Source of the DNA: Flammula alnicola
Taxonomy: Eukaryota; Basidiomycota; Agaricomycetes; Agaricales; Strophariaceae
Direction: 5' to 3'
NCBI GenBank assembly: GCA_015499995.1
Contig: JADNRV010000083.1
Location: 174,245 to 238,244 of the forward strand
DNA: 64,000 nt
Of this stretch, positions 35,471-47,461 are shown one piece after another (position 1 is the stretch's first letter; each line of letters starts with the position of its first letter). The notes below the pieces were generated by a model, which saw nothing but the letters and a program-made list of their open reading frames with translations, was not told the DNA's origin and did not search any database. The position numbers and the translations under genes were made by a program.

Positions 35471-37030
35471 CTACGCGACATACCGCTTTTCGAGCCATCC
35501 TCGGGCTTCGAAATCAGCCAAAGTATCAGTGATAATCTCTGTCAAGCTCTTGTATTCCAGGCCCAAGATCTTCTTCGACTTGTCAGCATTATAAATAGAG
35601 GTAATGACCGTCTCGAGGTCCGGAGTGCCTCGTGGAAGTACACCAGAGGTATAGTATTCCGGCTTGAGCGAATGGATTACATTGCCTATGGTAGAAATTA
35701 GCATATAATTAACTCGCGGGTGGAACAAATAAAGAACGAACGTAAATCTTGCCCGGTGGTCGTTCCTACAACACAATAATGAATGGTATCAGCTCGAATT
35801 GTTGAAAGAAGCGATATCAATTTAGCTTACCTGAGGAGATGATCATTCTCTCCCCAGCAGCATCTTCCAGATTTAACGCGAGGACGTGTGCAGCAGCTAC
35901 GTCCTTGACGTGCACATAACCATGCGTATCCTTCAGCACTGAGTCGGGTATTTCTGTGAACACCATGTTGAACCACATAGCGAGAGAATCATTCAAATGC
36001 GCGGGCATCTTCACTTCTTGCAAAGACGGCTACACGGCAATATAAAGTGAATGTTAATTACTCCGAGGAAACCGATGTGCGTAATGAAATCTTACGCCTA
36101 AAATCTAAAATGGCTCCCGTCGTGAGCAATCGAAAGGACACGCATAGTGTGATAGAGTTACCAAAGGAGGACAGAGAGCTACCAACTCCCATGAAATCTC
36201 AGTCTTATGCTTGCTATAGAACTCCCAAGCGGCTGTAAGAAAGAACGATAAGCCACACGCATTAATTGCATGAGAAATTCAAAAGTACATACCTTTCTCG
36301 GCCAATGTCTTCGAAGCTGCATATTTCACGATCGTTGGAGACATTTTCCCTTGTTCCTCGACGGTTTTCACAAACTCGTCACCCCAGTCCTTCTCGTCGA
36401 ATGTCCTGGAAGATCCTGTCACCATGCTCACAACGGCGGCGACGGATGAAGTGAGGACCACACGTTTGATTTGCGCTCTGAATGGCCACAGAATAGTAAG
36501 ATGCTTGGTTCTTGGGCAGTAAGAGAGAAAGACGTTGGCGTACCCAGCCTTGAGAGCACTCCGCAAAATTCCTACTGTACCGTGTACGGCAGGCCTGATA
36601 AAGTCTTAGAAGAGATTCATCTCGTTGAGCAACCGGTTTTGCAAGTCGAGGGAAATAATATAAGTACCTTCTGGGTCGTCAATCTGTCCATCCAGACGTG
36701 CTGGTGATGCAATATGCTCGATCGCATCTACTCCTTTCACGGCTTCGTCAAAGGCCCCATCCTATCAACAGAAGACAGAACATATTCAGGTCTCGCATAG
36801 AAGTACAACAAGGAAACTGGACATACCTTCGTGATGTCTTCAACAACAACCCATTCGACCTTATCGCCGTACGCCTCAAAGTACTCCCTCAAACGTTTTC
36901 CTTTGTCATTCGACCGTACCGCTCCGCGAACGCTATACCCCTGCTCGAGAAGAGTGCGGATGACCCACATGGCGACATAACCATTGGCGCCAGTGACGAG
37001 GATTTTCGAACCAGGGGTGACAACTGGCAT
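35471..37030 (-). CDS. Extended short-chain dehydrogenase/reductase, copy E3
   Basis: Intact member of the E family. ATG at 37030 (MPVVTPGSKILVTGANGYV), Rossmann GANGYVAMWVIRTLLEQGYS, cofactor-specificity region RGAVRSNDKGKRLREYF and VEWVVVEDITK. Later exons give KRVVLTSSVAAVVSMVTGSS, the catalytic YxxxK in VKYAASKTLAEKG, HVKDVAAAHVLALNLEDAAG, YYTSGVLPRGTPDLE and the ending RGWLEKRYVA with its stop at 35471. About nine in-frame exons. Closest in sequence to E4 (same C-terminal YVA and GVLPRGTPDLE). A TATA box lies about 95 bp upstream. Likely a cytosolic NAD(P)-dependent carbonyl reductase; substrate unknown. Confidence 0.9.
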
Positions 37031-37123
37031 GGTAGATGGTGACTCTGAGAAGACAGAGAGCAGTAATAGATGCGTTTCGAGGTGTTTGGGGCGTTAAAAA
37101 TCATGCTTGAGATATCTGGATGA

Positions 37124-37131
37124 CCTTTATA
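37124..37131 (-). promoter_or_regulatory. TATA box of E3
   Basis: On the minus strand reads tataaagg, about 95 bp before the E3 start codon. The same octamer occurs in the orphan promoter (37509-37516), and tataaaag lies upstream of E4. Confidence 0.6.
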
Positions 37132-37177
37132 CGCCTTCCAAAACCTTTGTCAGTCGCTAGGATCGAAGTCCAATAGT

Positions 37178-37195
37178 GTTTCAGCAACATTTTAG
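37178..37195 (-). promoter_or_regulatory. Shared SDR upstream motif
   Basis: The 18-mer gtttcagcaacattttag recurs with one change at 37615-37632 in the orphan promoter. It also appears inverted at 57366-57383 upstream of E4 (ctaaaatcttgctaaaac). Its fixed place upstream of TATA suggests a factor site or conserved promoter core; the factor is unknown. Confidence 0.5.
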
Positions 37196-37494
37196 TCAGA
37201 CAATCAAAGGATTACTATTAGAGTGGAATATTAGCAACCAGTGTCCACTGTCGACCCGAAAAATGAGCAAAATTTGATGGACGAGTAAGCAAAAGATGGG
37301 GCCTGCCTGATTCGGAAAGTGCGACGAGCATGATATCGCTTGACGGGGAATGTTGACCGTAGATTATCGAGTATCTCCCTTTGCTTCAGCCGAATTCTCA
37401 ACGTCTGTTACTAGCCGCGCTTTGTGGAATCAACGATAACCGTTCCGAGCTGTTCACCTCTGAGATAATAACTTCCGTGTGCAGATTGTGTGCA

Positions 37495-37935
37495 GACCTC
37501 AGGTTGTCCCTTTATAGGCCTTCCGAAGCCCTGGGCCGTCTTTAGTCACTAAGACCGACTCAAGCGCCACCATTTGCCTATATCACGCAATATTGAGCTA
37601 TTGAGCCCAATAATGTTTCAGCAAGATTTTAGCGAGAAAACCAAATCATTCAGGACGATATTGGAAAGCGTGCGGCAGTGTTGGGTCCAGTAGCGATAAC
37701 AAGAAAAGTAACTTGGTGATAACCAGTTAAGTATTTCCTGGGAAAGATTCCTGTTCAGCAACTGAAAATGACATGCCTCCGAGACACCTTACCTCTGAGC
37801 CTGACTAGTCGACTGGTCTGTGACAGTACGTCTTAGTTGTGCCCATCATCCAGAGTTCCAGCATGGTTCATTTGCAGGATGAGATTATAAGTAAGATATT
37901 TGAAGGCCGATGTTTTGAATGGCTTGGGCGACAAA
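37495..37935 (-). repeat. Orphan extended-SDR promoter module (inverted partner 57080-57515)
   Basis: About 440 bp matching the region upstream of E4 in the opposite orientation. Order and spacing are the same: TATA (37509-37516), tcacgcaatat (37583-37593), gtttcagcaagattttag (37615-37632), ttcagcaactgaaaatgacatgcctccgag-like text near 37755, and the ccagagttccagcatggttcat segment near 37850. No extended-SDR coding sequence follows it before E3's own promoter, so it looks like the remains of a deleted gene copy. Confidence 0.78.
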
Positions 37936-37999
37936 AATAAGGAGATTATGTCGCAGAGGCTCTATCCGCATTGACACTGACAAGCGTGCCCTCTGGTTT

Positions 38000-38358
38000 G
38001 TTCACATCATCACCTTCGTTCGACGCGTCCGCGTCAGCACTCGGTGTTTCGCATCTGTTTCCCTGGAGGTGGCCTACAGCTTCATGGATTCCCTTCTCGC
38101 ATTTTTTGGCTATGAAAGCAAATTGTTCAACGTTCAACGCTCAACCTTGATGGGAATGACTCCCCCAGTGTCAAGTTTCAACAAAGTGTCAATAGATATG
38201 ATGACGCCGGACGGTAGGTGTGAAGCACTATATTATTCTGTATGTAGTGTCAGATCTAAATTGTTGGGGTCCAAATCTACTCGAGTCTACGACCGTTCTT
38301 CGCCTGCGTTACTGTAAGTACGTGTGCCAAGGTGATGCCGACCTTAAAGCTTCAAGCT
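38000..38358. repeat. Duplicated 3' flank, copy 2 (partner 33125-33458)
   Basis: Downstream flank of classical SDR copy B. It aligns with the flank of copy A, with small insertions (for example around 38160-38215). Confidence 0.8.
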
Positions 38359-39683
38359 TCAATCCTTGAAGTCGGTGCTAAACGACACCTCCTGCCACTC
38401 CTCTAGGCGCCCGAGCGCCTTTTCCGTAACCGTCTTCGCAATATTATAACAATCCGTTCCAAGAGCAAGACCAACCGGGAACGCCTTCCCGGCAGCCTGA
38501 CCCTCTCCTCGGACAACATCCACGATCACCTCAACTCCCTTGAGCGGATTTCCAGGTTGCTTGCCGTTGTAAGCTAAAAATCCGACAACAAGTTAGATAA
38601 CCATACCTGGCAGGAAATGCGACTGGAGCGAAACGTACCCTGAAGGCCAGCTTCCCCGTGATCAGAAAGCTCCTTATAATCCGGGATTCTCGCGACCTTG
38701 GGCGCTCGCTGGTCGGGCTGGAGGAATGAAGTGCGGAAATATCCAAAGTCGAAGCAGATGCTTCGCAGGCCTAGAGGGGAAATTTCCTCGTTGAGGGTCT
38801 CCGAAATACCTAGTTGTGTATGGTGTTCGGTCAGAACGCGCTCTTGAAGGCGCATGGCTAAAGTACGGCTTACCTCTCAAAGCCCACTTAGTCGCAGAGT
38901 AAAGACCGGCATATGGCGCTGACCTGGGGGTTGTAGGGCATCAGAACATGAATCTGGGCTCGACTCACGAAAGGCCACACTTACGTCCATCCAGCGATAG
39001 ACCCGAGCCAGATGATTGTTCCCGTTCTCTTTTCGCGCATGTAAGGGAGGAATGCTCGAGCGACGTTCAACGCTCCAAAGACATTCGTACTGCAAGAAAA
39101 TCACAGTACATGAGTAAACGCTGCATCCAAAGGGTATAGTAGTTCGGGAAATTGATAATTACTTGAATTGATCCAACGTTTCTTGAGGTCTGTTAATAAT
39201 AGAATAATTTACTTCATGAACGGCATCACGAAGAGAGCAAACTTACGTGCTCTCCTCGAGCGCACCGACGAGGATGTAGCCTAGCATACGCGTCAATTCA
39301 ATATCACCCCGCAATCATATCATGAATCAAAGTCCAACGTACCTGCATTGTTCACCAACACATCGATTCTCCCGTGGATCGCAACAGCCTTCTTCGCTAC
39401 CTCCTGTAGTTCCTCCAGAGGCGACGTAACGTCCAGCTCCAGTATATCGGCACCTTGCGCCTTGAGGTCCTCGAGCTTTGCGATAGAACGCGCGCGTCCA
39501 GTCGCGATGACTTTCTCTCCCCGCTTCAGGGCCTCCAAGGCTAGTTGCCGTCCCAGACCCGACCTGATTATCATATTAGATTCATTAGAAAGAGGACGCA
39601 AAGGTCAATGCTTCATATGGATGACGGAGATATGAAGGCACGCACGATGTTCCAGTGATAAGCCAGACAAGTTGAGATGCCAT
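38359..39683 (-). CDS. Classical short-chain dehydrogenase, copy B
   Basis: NAD(P)-dependent oxidoreductase of the classical SDR type. ATG at 39683 (MASQLVWLITGT), spliced to SSGLGRQLALEALKRGEKV to restore the TGxxxGxG cofactor motif. Then RARSIAKLEDLKAQGADILE, DVTSPLEELQ, GRIDVLVNNAG, the small exon QETLDQFK, TNVFGALNVARAFLPYMREK and GTIIWLGSIAG with the catalytic Ser. The active site is YSATK in APYAGLYSATKWALR; then SPLGLRSICFDFGYFRTSFL and the last exon ending TDFKD with its stop at 38359. About nine exons, all in frame, about 285 residues. Resembles SDRs annotated as retinol-dehydrogenase-like or 17-beta-HSD-like; true substrate unknown. Confidence 0.9.
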
Positions 39684-40616
39684 GTATCGATTTTCTTGAG
39701 CGGTATGAGAAGGTGAAAGTAGATGATGTCACTGAGGGGTCTTAGGCTAGCGATGGTTTTCGAAGGAGAGCCAGAGAACTGTTTTTATAACATTTCTCGG
39801 TTTCTAACTCGGCCTAGACGACCGGGAAGCGGTGCGATCAACCTACGATCTCCTACGATTCCTCACCATCGGCTTCCGGCTGGATTTGTCAGGCAATTAC
39901 CAAGTGTCGGAACGACAGCTTGACGTCGACTGAATGACTCAAGCATTGGACGCGTAAGTAGGTGCCGGCATTCGGGAATGACTGCCTGGCGGGCGACCGC
40001 GACCCACGGACCGATTCCTGCGTATTTAAGCGCCGGCACAAACGGCATTGGGACAGTTCCATGGGATTCGAAATTTCTCTCCGCATTCAATGGCTTTAGC
40101 CAAAACGGGAGCAAATAGCGCGCCACATCTCCATTCAAAGCCTGAGTACATGAGCAGGAATGAACTATATGTGTCCCGCCAGGATGGCTTTCAACCACAT
40201 GAATCGCTCATGGGTTTGATGCCTGGCTTCGGGCTTGTGTCAGTTATAAAGTTTGAAGGAACAGCGTAGAGAGCCGTAGCCATGAATGGTCAACGACTTG
40301 GATGAGGGCAAAGCTTGGGCAAACCACAGATCGAGAGGACCTAATCTCAAGTTCGGTTACCCAGGACACGAAAGTTATATCTCCTTGTCCTCAACTATGA
40401 CGCCTTCATACATTACCATTGGAATTTGTGGTGGAAGATGTTTCTCGTGATGCGAATGGGCCTAATGGACACGACGACGGTATGTACTGAAGTATATTTG
40501 TAGTATCCGGGATCTCATCTATGAATATAAATTTGACGCCCGTGGAATTGTACACGAGTCTGAAGATATTCCTGCTCTGGACTACGTCAGTGAAGGTCAT
40601 GCAGTCGATATTCTCT
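39684..40616. other. Intergenic stretch between copies B and C
   Basis: No gene. Contains the copy B promoter with a gtatttaagcgccggca word near 40020 that recurs near 42640 upstream of copy C (gatttaagcgccggca), consistent with co-duplicated promoters. Confidence 0.5.
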
Positions 40617-41917
40617 TCAATCCTTGAAGTCGGTGCTAGACGATACCTCCTTCCACTCCTCCAGGCGCCCGAGCGCCTTTTCCGTAACCGTCTTCGCAAT
40701 ATTATAGCAATCCGTTCCGAGAGCAAGACCAACTGGGAAGTCTTTTCCGGCAGCTTGGCCCTCTCCTCGGACAACATCCACTATGATCTCGACTCCCTTC
40801 TCCGGGTTGCCGGGTTGTTTACCATTGTAAGCTAAAAGTCCAACAATAAGTTAACTAACCAGGAAATGCGATTGGAGAGAAACGTACCCCGAAGACCGGC
40901 TTCCACGCGATCAGAAAGCTCCTTATAATCCGGGATTCTAGCGACCTTGGGCGCTCGCTGGTCGGGCTGGAGCAATGAAGTTCGGAAATAACCAAAGTCG
41001 AAGCAGATACTTCGTAGGCCTAGAGGCGAAACTTCCTCGTTGAGAGTCTCCGAGATACCTAGTTGTGTATGATGTTCGGTCAGAACGCGCTCTTGAACCT
41101 GTATGACGACAGAGTGCGGCTTACCTCTCAGAGCCCACTTAGTGGCAGAGTAAAGACCTGCATATGGCGCTGCCCTGGTGGTTGTGGCTCATTAGATTAT
41201 GAATCTAGACTTGGCAGAAAGGCAGTCGTGAGGCCCACACTTACCTCCATCCACCAACAGACCCAATCCATATGATTGTTCCCGTTCTCTTTCTCCGCAT
41301 GTAGGGAAGAAATGCCCGAGTGACATTCAGCGCTCCAAAGACATTCGTGCTGCGGTAACACACACCACATGAGCACTGTACACGGTAGATCGATAATACG
41401 AGAAACTGGTAATCACTTGAACTGATCAAGCGTTTCTTGAGATCTGTTGATAGCAAAATAATTTACTTCGTGAACGGCATCATGAAGAGAGCAAACTTAC
41501 GTGCTCTCCTCAAGCGCACCGACCAGGATATAGCCTATAAATGAGACGCGTCAGTTCAACATCCCCCCGCAATCATATCGTGAATCCAAATCCAACATAC
41601 CTGCATTGTTCACCAACACATCGATCCTCCCATGGATCGCAATAGCCTTCTTCGCTACCTCATGTAATTCCTCCAAAGGCGATGTGACATCCAGCTCCAG
41701 TGTATCGGCACCTTCCGCTTTGAGGTCGTCAAGCTTTGCGATAGAACGCGCGCGTCCAGTCGCGATGACTTTCTCTCCACGCTTTAAAGCTTCCAGGGCC
41801 AGTTGACGTCCGAGACCCGACCTGATTATCAGATTAGGAGGACGTAAAGGTTGAGGATTAAAGTTATGAGGATACGCACGATGTTCCAGTGATGAACCAG
41901 ACAAGTTGAGATGCCAT
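40617..41917 (-). CDS. Classical short-chain dehydrogenase, copy C
   Basis: Paralog of B with the same exon plan. ATG at 41917 (MASQLVWFITGT), then SGLGRQLALEALKRGEKVIA, RARSIAKLDDLKAEGADTLE, GRIDVLVNNAG, TNVFGALNVTRAFLPYMRRK, GTIIWIGSVGGW, the YSATK active-site core near 41150 and the end TDFKD with its stop at 40617. Motifs and splice sites look intact, so B and C are probably both functional NAD(P)-dependent oxidoreductases. They differ mainly at scattered residues, as expected for a recent tandem duplication. Confidence 0.88.
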
Positions 41918-44523
41918 GTGGATATTTCTTGCAGGGCTTATGTATAACGTAGATAGACCTTGATATCAAGGAGCCTTAGAGATAGTTTTCGAAGGAAAGG
42001 CAAAGACATACCTTTATATAATTTCTCGGTATTTAATCGGGCACCTAGGCAGCCTCAGATGGGGAAGCAATATCTCCTACGATTCGTCATGCACGCGCAT
42101 GAAGTTCCCAAGCTTCGAAACTACTTCGCCCGTACTTACGGGCAAACAAAACAATGAAAACACGCTTACTCACGCGATAAAAGATTGAAGCAAAGGTGCC
42201 AAGTACAATGCCTCGCCATGATTCCAGCATATAGTCCACGACTCTATGCACAGAGTCGGGGGAGCCACGGATTGTTAAGAAAGTATTCGACTTGACTCAA
42301 CACCACTTGACTTGCACTTGACTCGACCTAGAGCTCCAAGATTCCGAAGAGACGCGTATGTGCCGGCATGAAAGTGGAATTGGAATCAATGACTAATGAA
42401 GCTGAAGGCACAAGTATAAGGCGGTCGGCTAGACCGGTGACCGGGAAGACCGGCCCCTTCTAAAAGAGGAAAGTGAACTTGGTATTCTTTAGGTAAACTG
42501 TTTCTGGAGGGTGGAAAAAGGAGCCGAAAACTTGTAGGATCTTGACTCTTAGATTATTTCTGAGAACTTGCGATATGAAGTAGATTTTTTTGGCCTTTTA
42601 GAGGGCATGGTCACGAAGCTAGCGGTCGGCCTGGGCCGAGTCGCGGATTTAAGCGCCGGCAATTCTACATATGGGCAAACATACACAACTCCGAATCTCC
42701 GACTAAAAGACTATCACAATCAAACTAAGTTAGGGCATCCTTGTTCTTCCCAAAAATTTCTCCTACGAGAATCAACCAAACTTTAATGTCAAGGTACGCT
42801 CCGTCCCAGAGGATTGTACCAGTCTATTCATATTCCAGCGAATATGCCACCATGTATCCCGTAATTTGGCGGCTCGCTGGAAGCATGGAAGTGGAACCAC
42901 GAGAAGCTTGCCAGTGTTGACGACGGGTTTCTATTCGACCTGTGGCCTTGTTGTCATGTTCCTTGATGCCTCATGTACGCGCTGGCTGGTCAATTTAAGA
43001 GAGATTTCCCTCGTTCCACCGTGTCTAAGGGCAGGGTTGTCGCTTGGGTAATTTCTGGATTGTGCCCATGGACGTCCCAATAATCCATAGCTGTACGACC
43101 ATGGATTTTTTTTTTTGCAAATTCTCTGTTCATGTTATCTCATCCATGCTATCCAGCATCCAACTCACGTCAAGCGTTCCAGGTTCCTTGACAAAATATG
43201 AACTCCGTTCTTATATGCGCCCGAGCCGAGGTTCGTTCGATCTGTTTGCGAATAGTGGCCTCCATTTGGACACTAAAGTACTCACCTGCTGTCCGTTTTT
43301 CCGGGTGTGCCATTGGATCAGCTATATCTAGGTCTTTCACCGCTCAAGGGACGGCTAGAGGACTGGAGCCTTCTTGCGCTGATCGTAAGTGGGCGCAGGG
43401 CCTTTAATTTAGGTCTCGACGTCGCTTGGTACCTTCCAAGATTCTTTTCCTTCAAGTGATCTATTGGTGATCTCTCGATGCTTCGCAAGACAACTTATGA
43501 CTCTCCGGAAGATCTGGCCGTTCCCATCTTTCATGACATCGCCTGGCGCCGAAAGAAGAAGCTTGCCATATCTTGACACTTCCTCATACTGGAAGGTAAA
43601 ACGTTTTGTCAACATCTATCCAAGCCCCCGGATCATTCATGCAGTTTTTGGCGTGAACCCTGCGCAGTCTCTGCATGTTAGGCTATGTCAGGTCGCCCAC
43701 TGTTTCTAGGCTTGGAAACGACGCTCATACGTGATCATTCTCGTATGGAGCACAAAGTGCAGACGAACAGCATAAGTCCGACGACTCTCGATTTGCACCT
43801 GAAGAAAGCCGATGTATGCCGCAGCCAAACAGACAACGATCATGATCGTGTTATCGGGTTTCACTGCGAAGGTGCTAATCAATTATAGGTGGGACGCCGT
43901 CGCCTCGAGGCAAAGTACTCATTGTGTCGATGGCGATTTTCCTTATAGGGAACAAGGCTTTCGCCATGCCCCCCTCTTAGCGCCTCGAAAAGCACTGCCT
44001 GGTTGTGCCAACCCGGAGTGCCAGATACGCCTACAGTGGACCCGAGTCTCGTGAAAGACAGCCACGAGGCGCTCTGGAGAAAGCAATTCAATCTCAGTTC
44101 ACAATTCGGAACAAGGCCTTCGAGTTTTTCTTTCATGGCGTGTTGTCATTACGTCTCACGAGTCTTGCAAGATTCCTGAGCACGCTACATGACATTCCTG
44201 TGCTACGAGACATTTATGCATGGTATGTGGTATGTCTTACTTCGCAATCACTGGATGATATCTTTAAGGTGTGAGCTTGCTTAGAAGAAATACGCCGTGC
44301 TCCTTTGACGATTCATCCAGCTCTTTCAAAGCTCCTTCGTATTTCACATCCTCGAGTGAAGAAAGGTCTTTCATCCGCTCCATGTGCGTATTGGCATTTC
44401 CATATTCCGTTTCTTTCACTCAGCGACTCACAGACCGTAGCCTTCAAATACCGCGACTTCGATCATGAATATTACATCGCGCCTCCGAGGTTTCTTTTCC
44501 AATCACGCCCCACGAGCAGCGCT
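41918..44523. other. Long intergenic stretch without a recognised gene
   Basis: The left 0.8 kb is the copy C promoter. From 42.8 to 44.3 kb there are short open frames on both strands (for example 43409-43615 and 43990-44275) that match nothing I know and lack a consistent splice pattern. This could be a decayed gene. Confidence 0.4.
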
Positions 44524-45970
44524 ATGTTCCGCCGCCGTTCATCCACGACGCGTACGGCCGCAACCGTCCACACGCTCCCGGACGAGCTTCTTTTACACAT
44601 ATTCTCCACAATCGCCAACGACCCCACCACGAATCCTGTTACAATTTCAATCATCACCCACGTCTGTACTCACTGGCGACAGATTGCCATTGCCGATGGC
44701 AGTCTCTGGACCCGGATCATCCTTACATTTCCAATATATCCTCGACATATCTCCTTTGTGGTGGCTTGTCTAGCCAGGTCGGCAAATTATCCACTCAATA
44801 TCCTCCTTGACTTCCGTGATCCGGCGTGGGATTGGAACGAAGACACACACTCATTTCGATGGCAGGACATGGAGCCAATATTACGTCTTTTACTGGTCCA
44901 CGTTCAGCGTTGGCGACGATTCGACCTCCTGACGGACACTTGGTCGCCCATTTTTACGTTTCTGTGGTACACGCGGCGCGTCGAATCAGCGCCGATGTTG
45001 GAAACGCTCTCCCTTTCACGTTGCAATTTATATTGGCAGCGAGAGGTCAAATATTTCAGCCCGTTTCTCTTCGTCAACCGATCCAGCTCTTTGGAGGCAT
45101 TGCTTTGCAGAGACTCAGGAGTGTGTCTCTCATAGGAGTTCATATCGACTGGAAACAGCCCTCCTTGAGAAACCTTACTCACCTCGAGCTCAAGTACCAG
45201 GCCAGCGACGTAATGCCTACCCTCGAGCAATTCGAATCCATATTCAATGCGTGTCCTCTTCTTCGCCTAGCGATTTATGGATGGGGGCCGATTTTTCCTT
45301 CAACACCACTTCAAAGAGCCCGGCTTTGCCTCCCAAACCTTGCAACCTTCTCCTTTGGGTTCTTGGATGTTCCTTATTCCCTTCGACTTCTTTCCCTACT
45401 ATCTTTTCCGTCTCTCAAGGAACTGGTTTTAGAGGATGTGTCGAGGGTTGTAACCCCCATCGAGTCCTCGACGCCAGTCCACTTATCCACTGGCTGGCTT
45501 CTCCGAACCAACCAACGACAAACCAATCTACGGCTCCCTTCCCTCTACACCGACTTCACAGCGTAGAGCTTCACGGCACGCGTTGCCGCGCGGCCGAAAT
45601 GGCTTCCTTCTTCCACAGGCTCGCATCCTTGATCAGACTAGGATTTTATGACACCTCTGACGACCTCCTGTGTTTACTGATTCCTCCAAGTAATATTTAT
45701 CACCAGGGAGATATGGCAGGGAAGTCTATGCCCTCAACTTCGAGAACTTCATTGTCAAGATATGGAACCCGATGCGTCATCAATGTCCTTTCTTCGCGCG
45801 CCGCCATGGGCTCTCTTCCTCCACTACAAAAAGCGTCCATAGAGTTTGTGCGGAAGTCTTCCCCTTCTCTTAGTTCCCCGACACGTACGCGGCTCATGAA
45901 TGCAGGCATAGAAATTCAAGGCAAATATGGGAGTGATTCTTCGGAGTCAGGCTCTCCAACGAGCGTCTGA
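44524..45970 (+). pseudogene. F-box protein gene with frame breaks
   Basis: ATG at 44524 leads straight into an F-box: HTLPDELLLHIFSTIANDP, VTISIITHVCTHWRQIAIAD, GSLWTRIILTFP. The frame continues through FRWQDMEPILRLLLVHVQRW and PMLETLSLSRCNLYWQ to about 45070. Homologous continuation (QPIQLFGGIALQRLRSVSLI, THLELKYQA, LPNLATFSFGFLDV) is then in a different frame up to about 45510. The last part (STAPFPLHRLHSVELHGTRC, MASFFHRLASLIRLGFYDTS) is in a third. Two single-base-type shifts without plausible introns suggest a recent pseudogene, or sequencing errors in an otherwise good gene of about 480 residues. F-box proteins present substrates to SCF ubiquitin ligases. Confidence 0.65.
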
Positions 45971-46253
45971 TGACTCACTTTTGCTCAGATCCCAATGTAC
46001 TATATATTTATATATTCCCTTATCCAAGCTGTGTGTCTGCTAGATTTAGATTCAACGCGTCGATTACAATTTGCGCAACGTTTTTATATTACTATTAGGT
46101 TTGAAATAAAGAATATGATGATGTTGTGATGATGGTGATGATGTCACGCGACCCATCAACGCGCCGCGAATTCCTGGTCATCACTACTGAGACGTTCAAA
46201 GTTGTTTCAAGCGCACTTCGTCTTCTGCATCTTTAATAACTTACACAACATCC

Positions 46254-47318
46254 ATGGCGACAATGGTCGAGGGAGTTCAAGCTCCAGTATCAGGTGAGCA
46301 CGCCGAGGCTTATATGGATCCGGCAATTAGAACTGCTCATGTCGATGACCTTTTCTCCAAAATCCGCATCACAACAAGCAGATGCAGCGTTGGAGCTGAA
46401 AGAGAGAGCCAACAGACTTTATTCGTCAAAAGAATACTCCGCCTGCATCAATTTACAGCATGATAATCAACCAATCCTCGCAAAACGGTTCGCCAATGTT
46501 CATCAAAGTGATTCAATGCAATCGAGCTGCATGTCTAATTGAACTCGGTGAGCCTCCATTCTTACATTTCTCATCTCAGAACTGTACGATTACCGATGTA
46601 GGACGGTACCAAGCTGCCATCCAAGACCTCCAAGAAGTTATACGCAGCAACCTCAACACCCCTGAGGCAGAGGCAGTCATCCAAAAGGCACATTTCCGGC
46701 TGGCCCGCTGCCTCTGCGAGCTTGGACGCTACGGCGACGCGATAAAGGAGATGGACAAGTACCGCGAGCTGGTAGGAGGCCAGCCCAAAGAGAAGCGAGA
46801 ACGGATTGCGCATGAAAATCCTTCTGGGTCTCACCGCGCACGACCAGACAATCCCTGAGCAGTTCATATCACCCCACGCGCCGCCCCCACTCCGTCTCAG
46901 CCAACAGCCAGCGGAAGCACCCGCCAGCTCCGTTACGAAGTCAAAATTTTTCAACGTTAACCCACCTATCGTCAGATACGACGTGGTACCCATATCATTG
47001 TGCTCTCCGCGACCACCAGAGACCCCGACCAAGGTGTTCTTGGCACAGCTCGTGAAGAAGTACCACGACGAGATAATGAGCCTGCAGACCTGGAAATGCT
47101 GGATCTGCAATAAAAGCGCTGTGAGCCTCGTGCACACACCCGCTTCCTACCTCCATCAAGCGGAACCCAAGGTGGTAGACTTTGCGCAGCCAGTGTGCGT
47201 GAATGGTGGACAGTGTGAAAAAGAGGCCAGACAACTAATGGAAGAGGAAATGAGAAAGTCGCTGCCGGTGGAAGGCCGGGGAGATTTTGAGTCAGCGCTA
47301 ATGATTACAAGTATATAA
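46254..47318 (+). pseudogene. TPR protein with C-terminal Cys motif, frame-broken
   Basis: First exon MATMVEGVQAPVS, an intron of about 90 bp (donor gtgagc near 46292), then a TPR: DAALELKERANRLYSSKEYS. Two bases appear missing in the ACINL(Y)S segment (about 46450), after which the frame gives MFIKVIQCNRAACLIEL. An intron then leads to the second TPR, GRYQAAIQDLQEVIRSNL, HFRLARCLCELGRYGDAIKE and KYRELVGGQPKEKRERIA. Another shift near 46800 is needed to reach TWKCWICNKSAVSLVHTPAS and VDFAQPVCVNGGQCEKEARQ, a possible Zn-binding tail. TPRs are protein-interaction helices. A decayed gene or one with assembly errors; the exact product is unknown. Confidence 0.55.
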
Positions 47319-47461
47319 GTATTACAGAGCATCCTTCGTCGTACAGAAATAAAACCGTGATCAGTGATGTGGGACGAATGCAGGCAGGGTAAGAGTCCAA
47401 ACAGAAAGCAGTAGCGTACAGAGCAAGAACAGAAATGAAAGACAAACAAGTAGTCCAGCGA

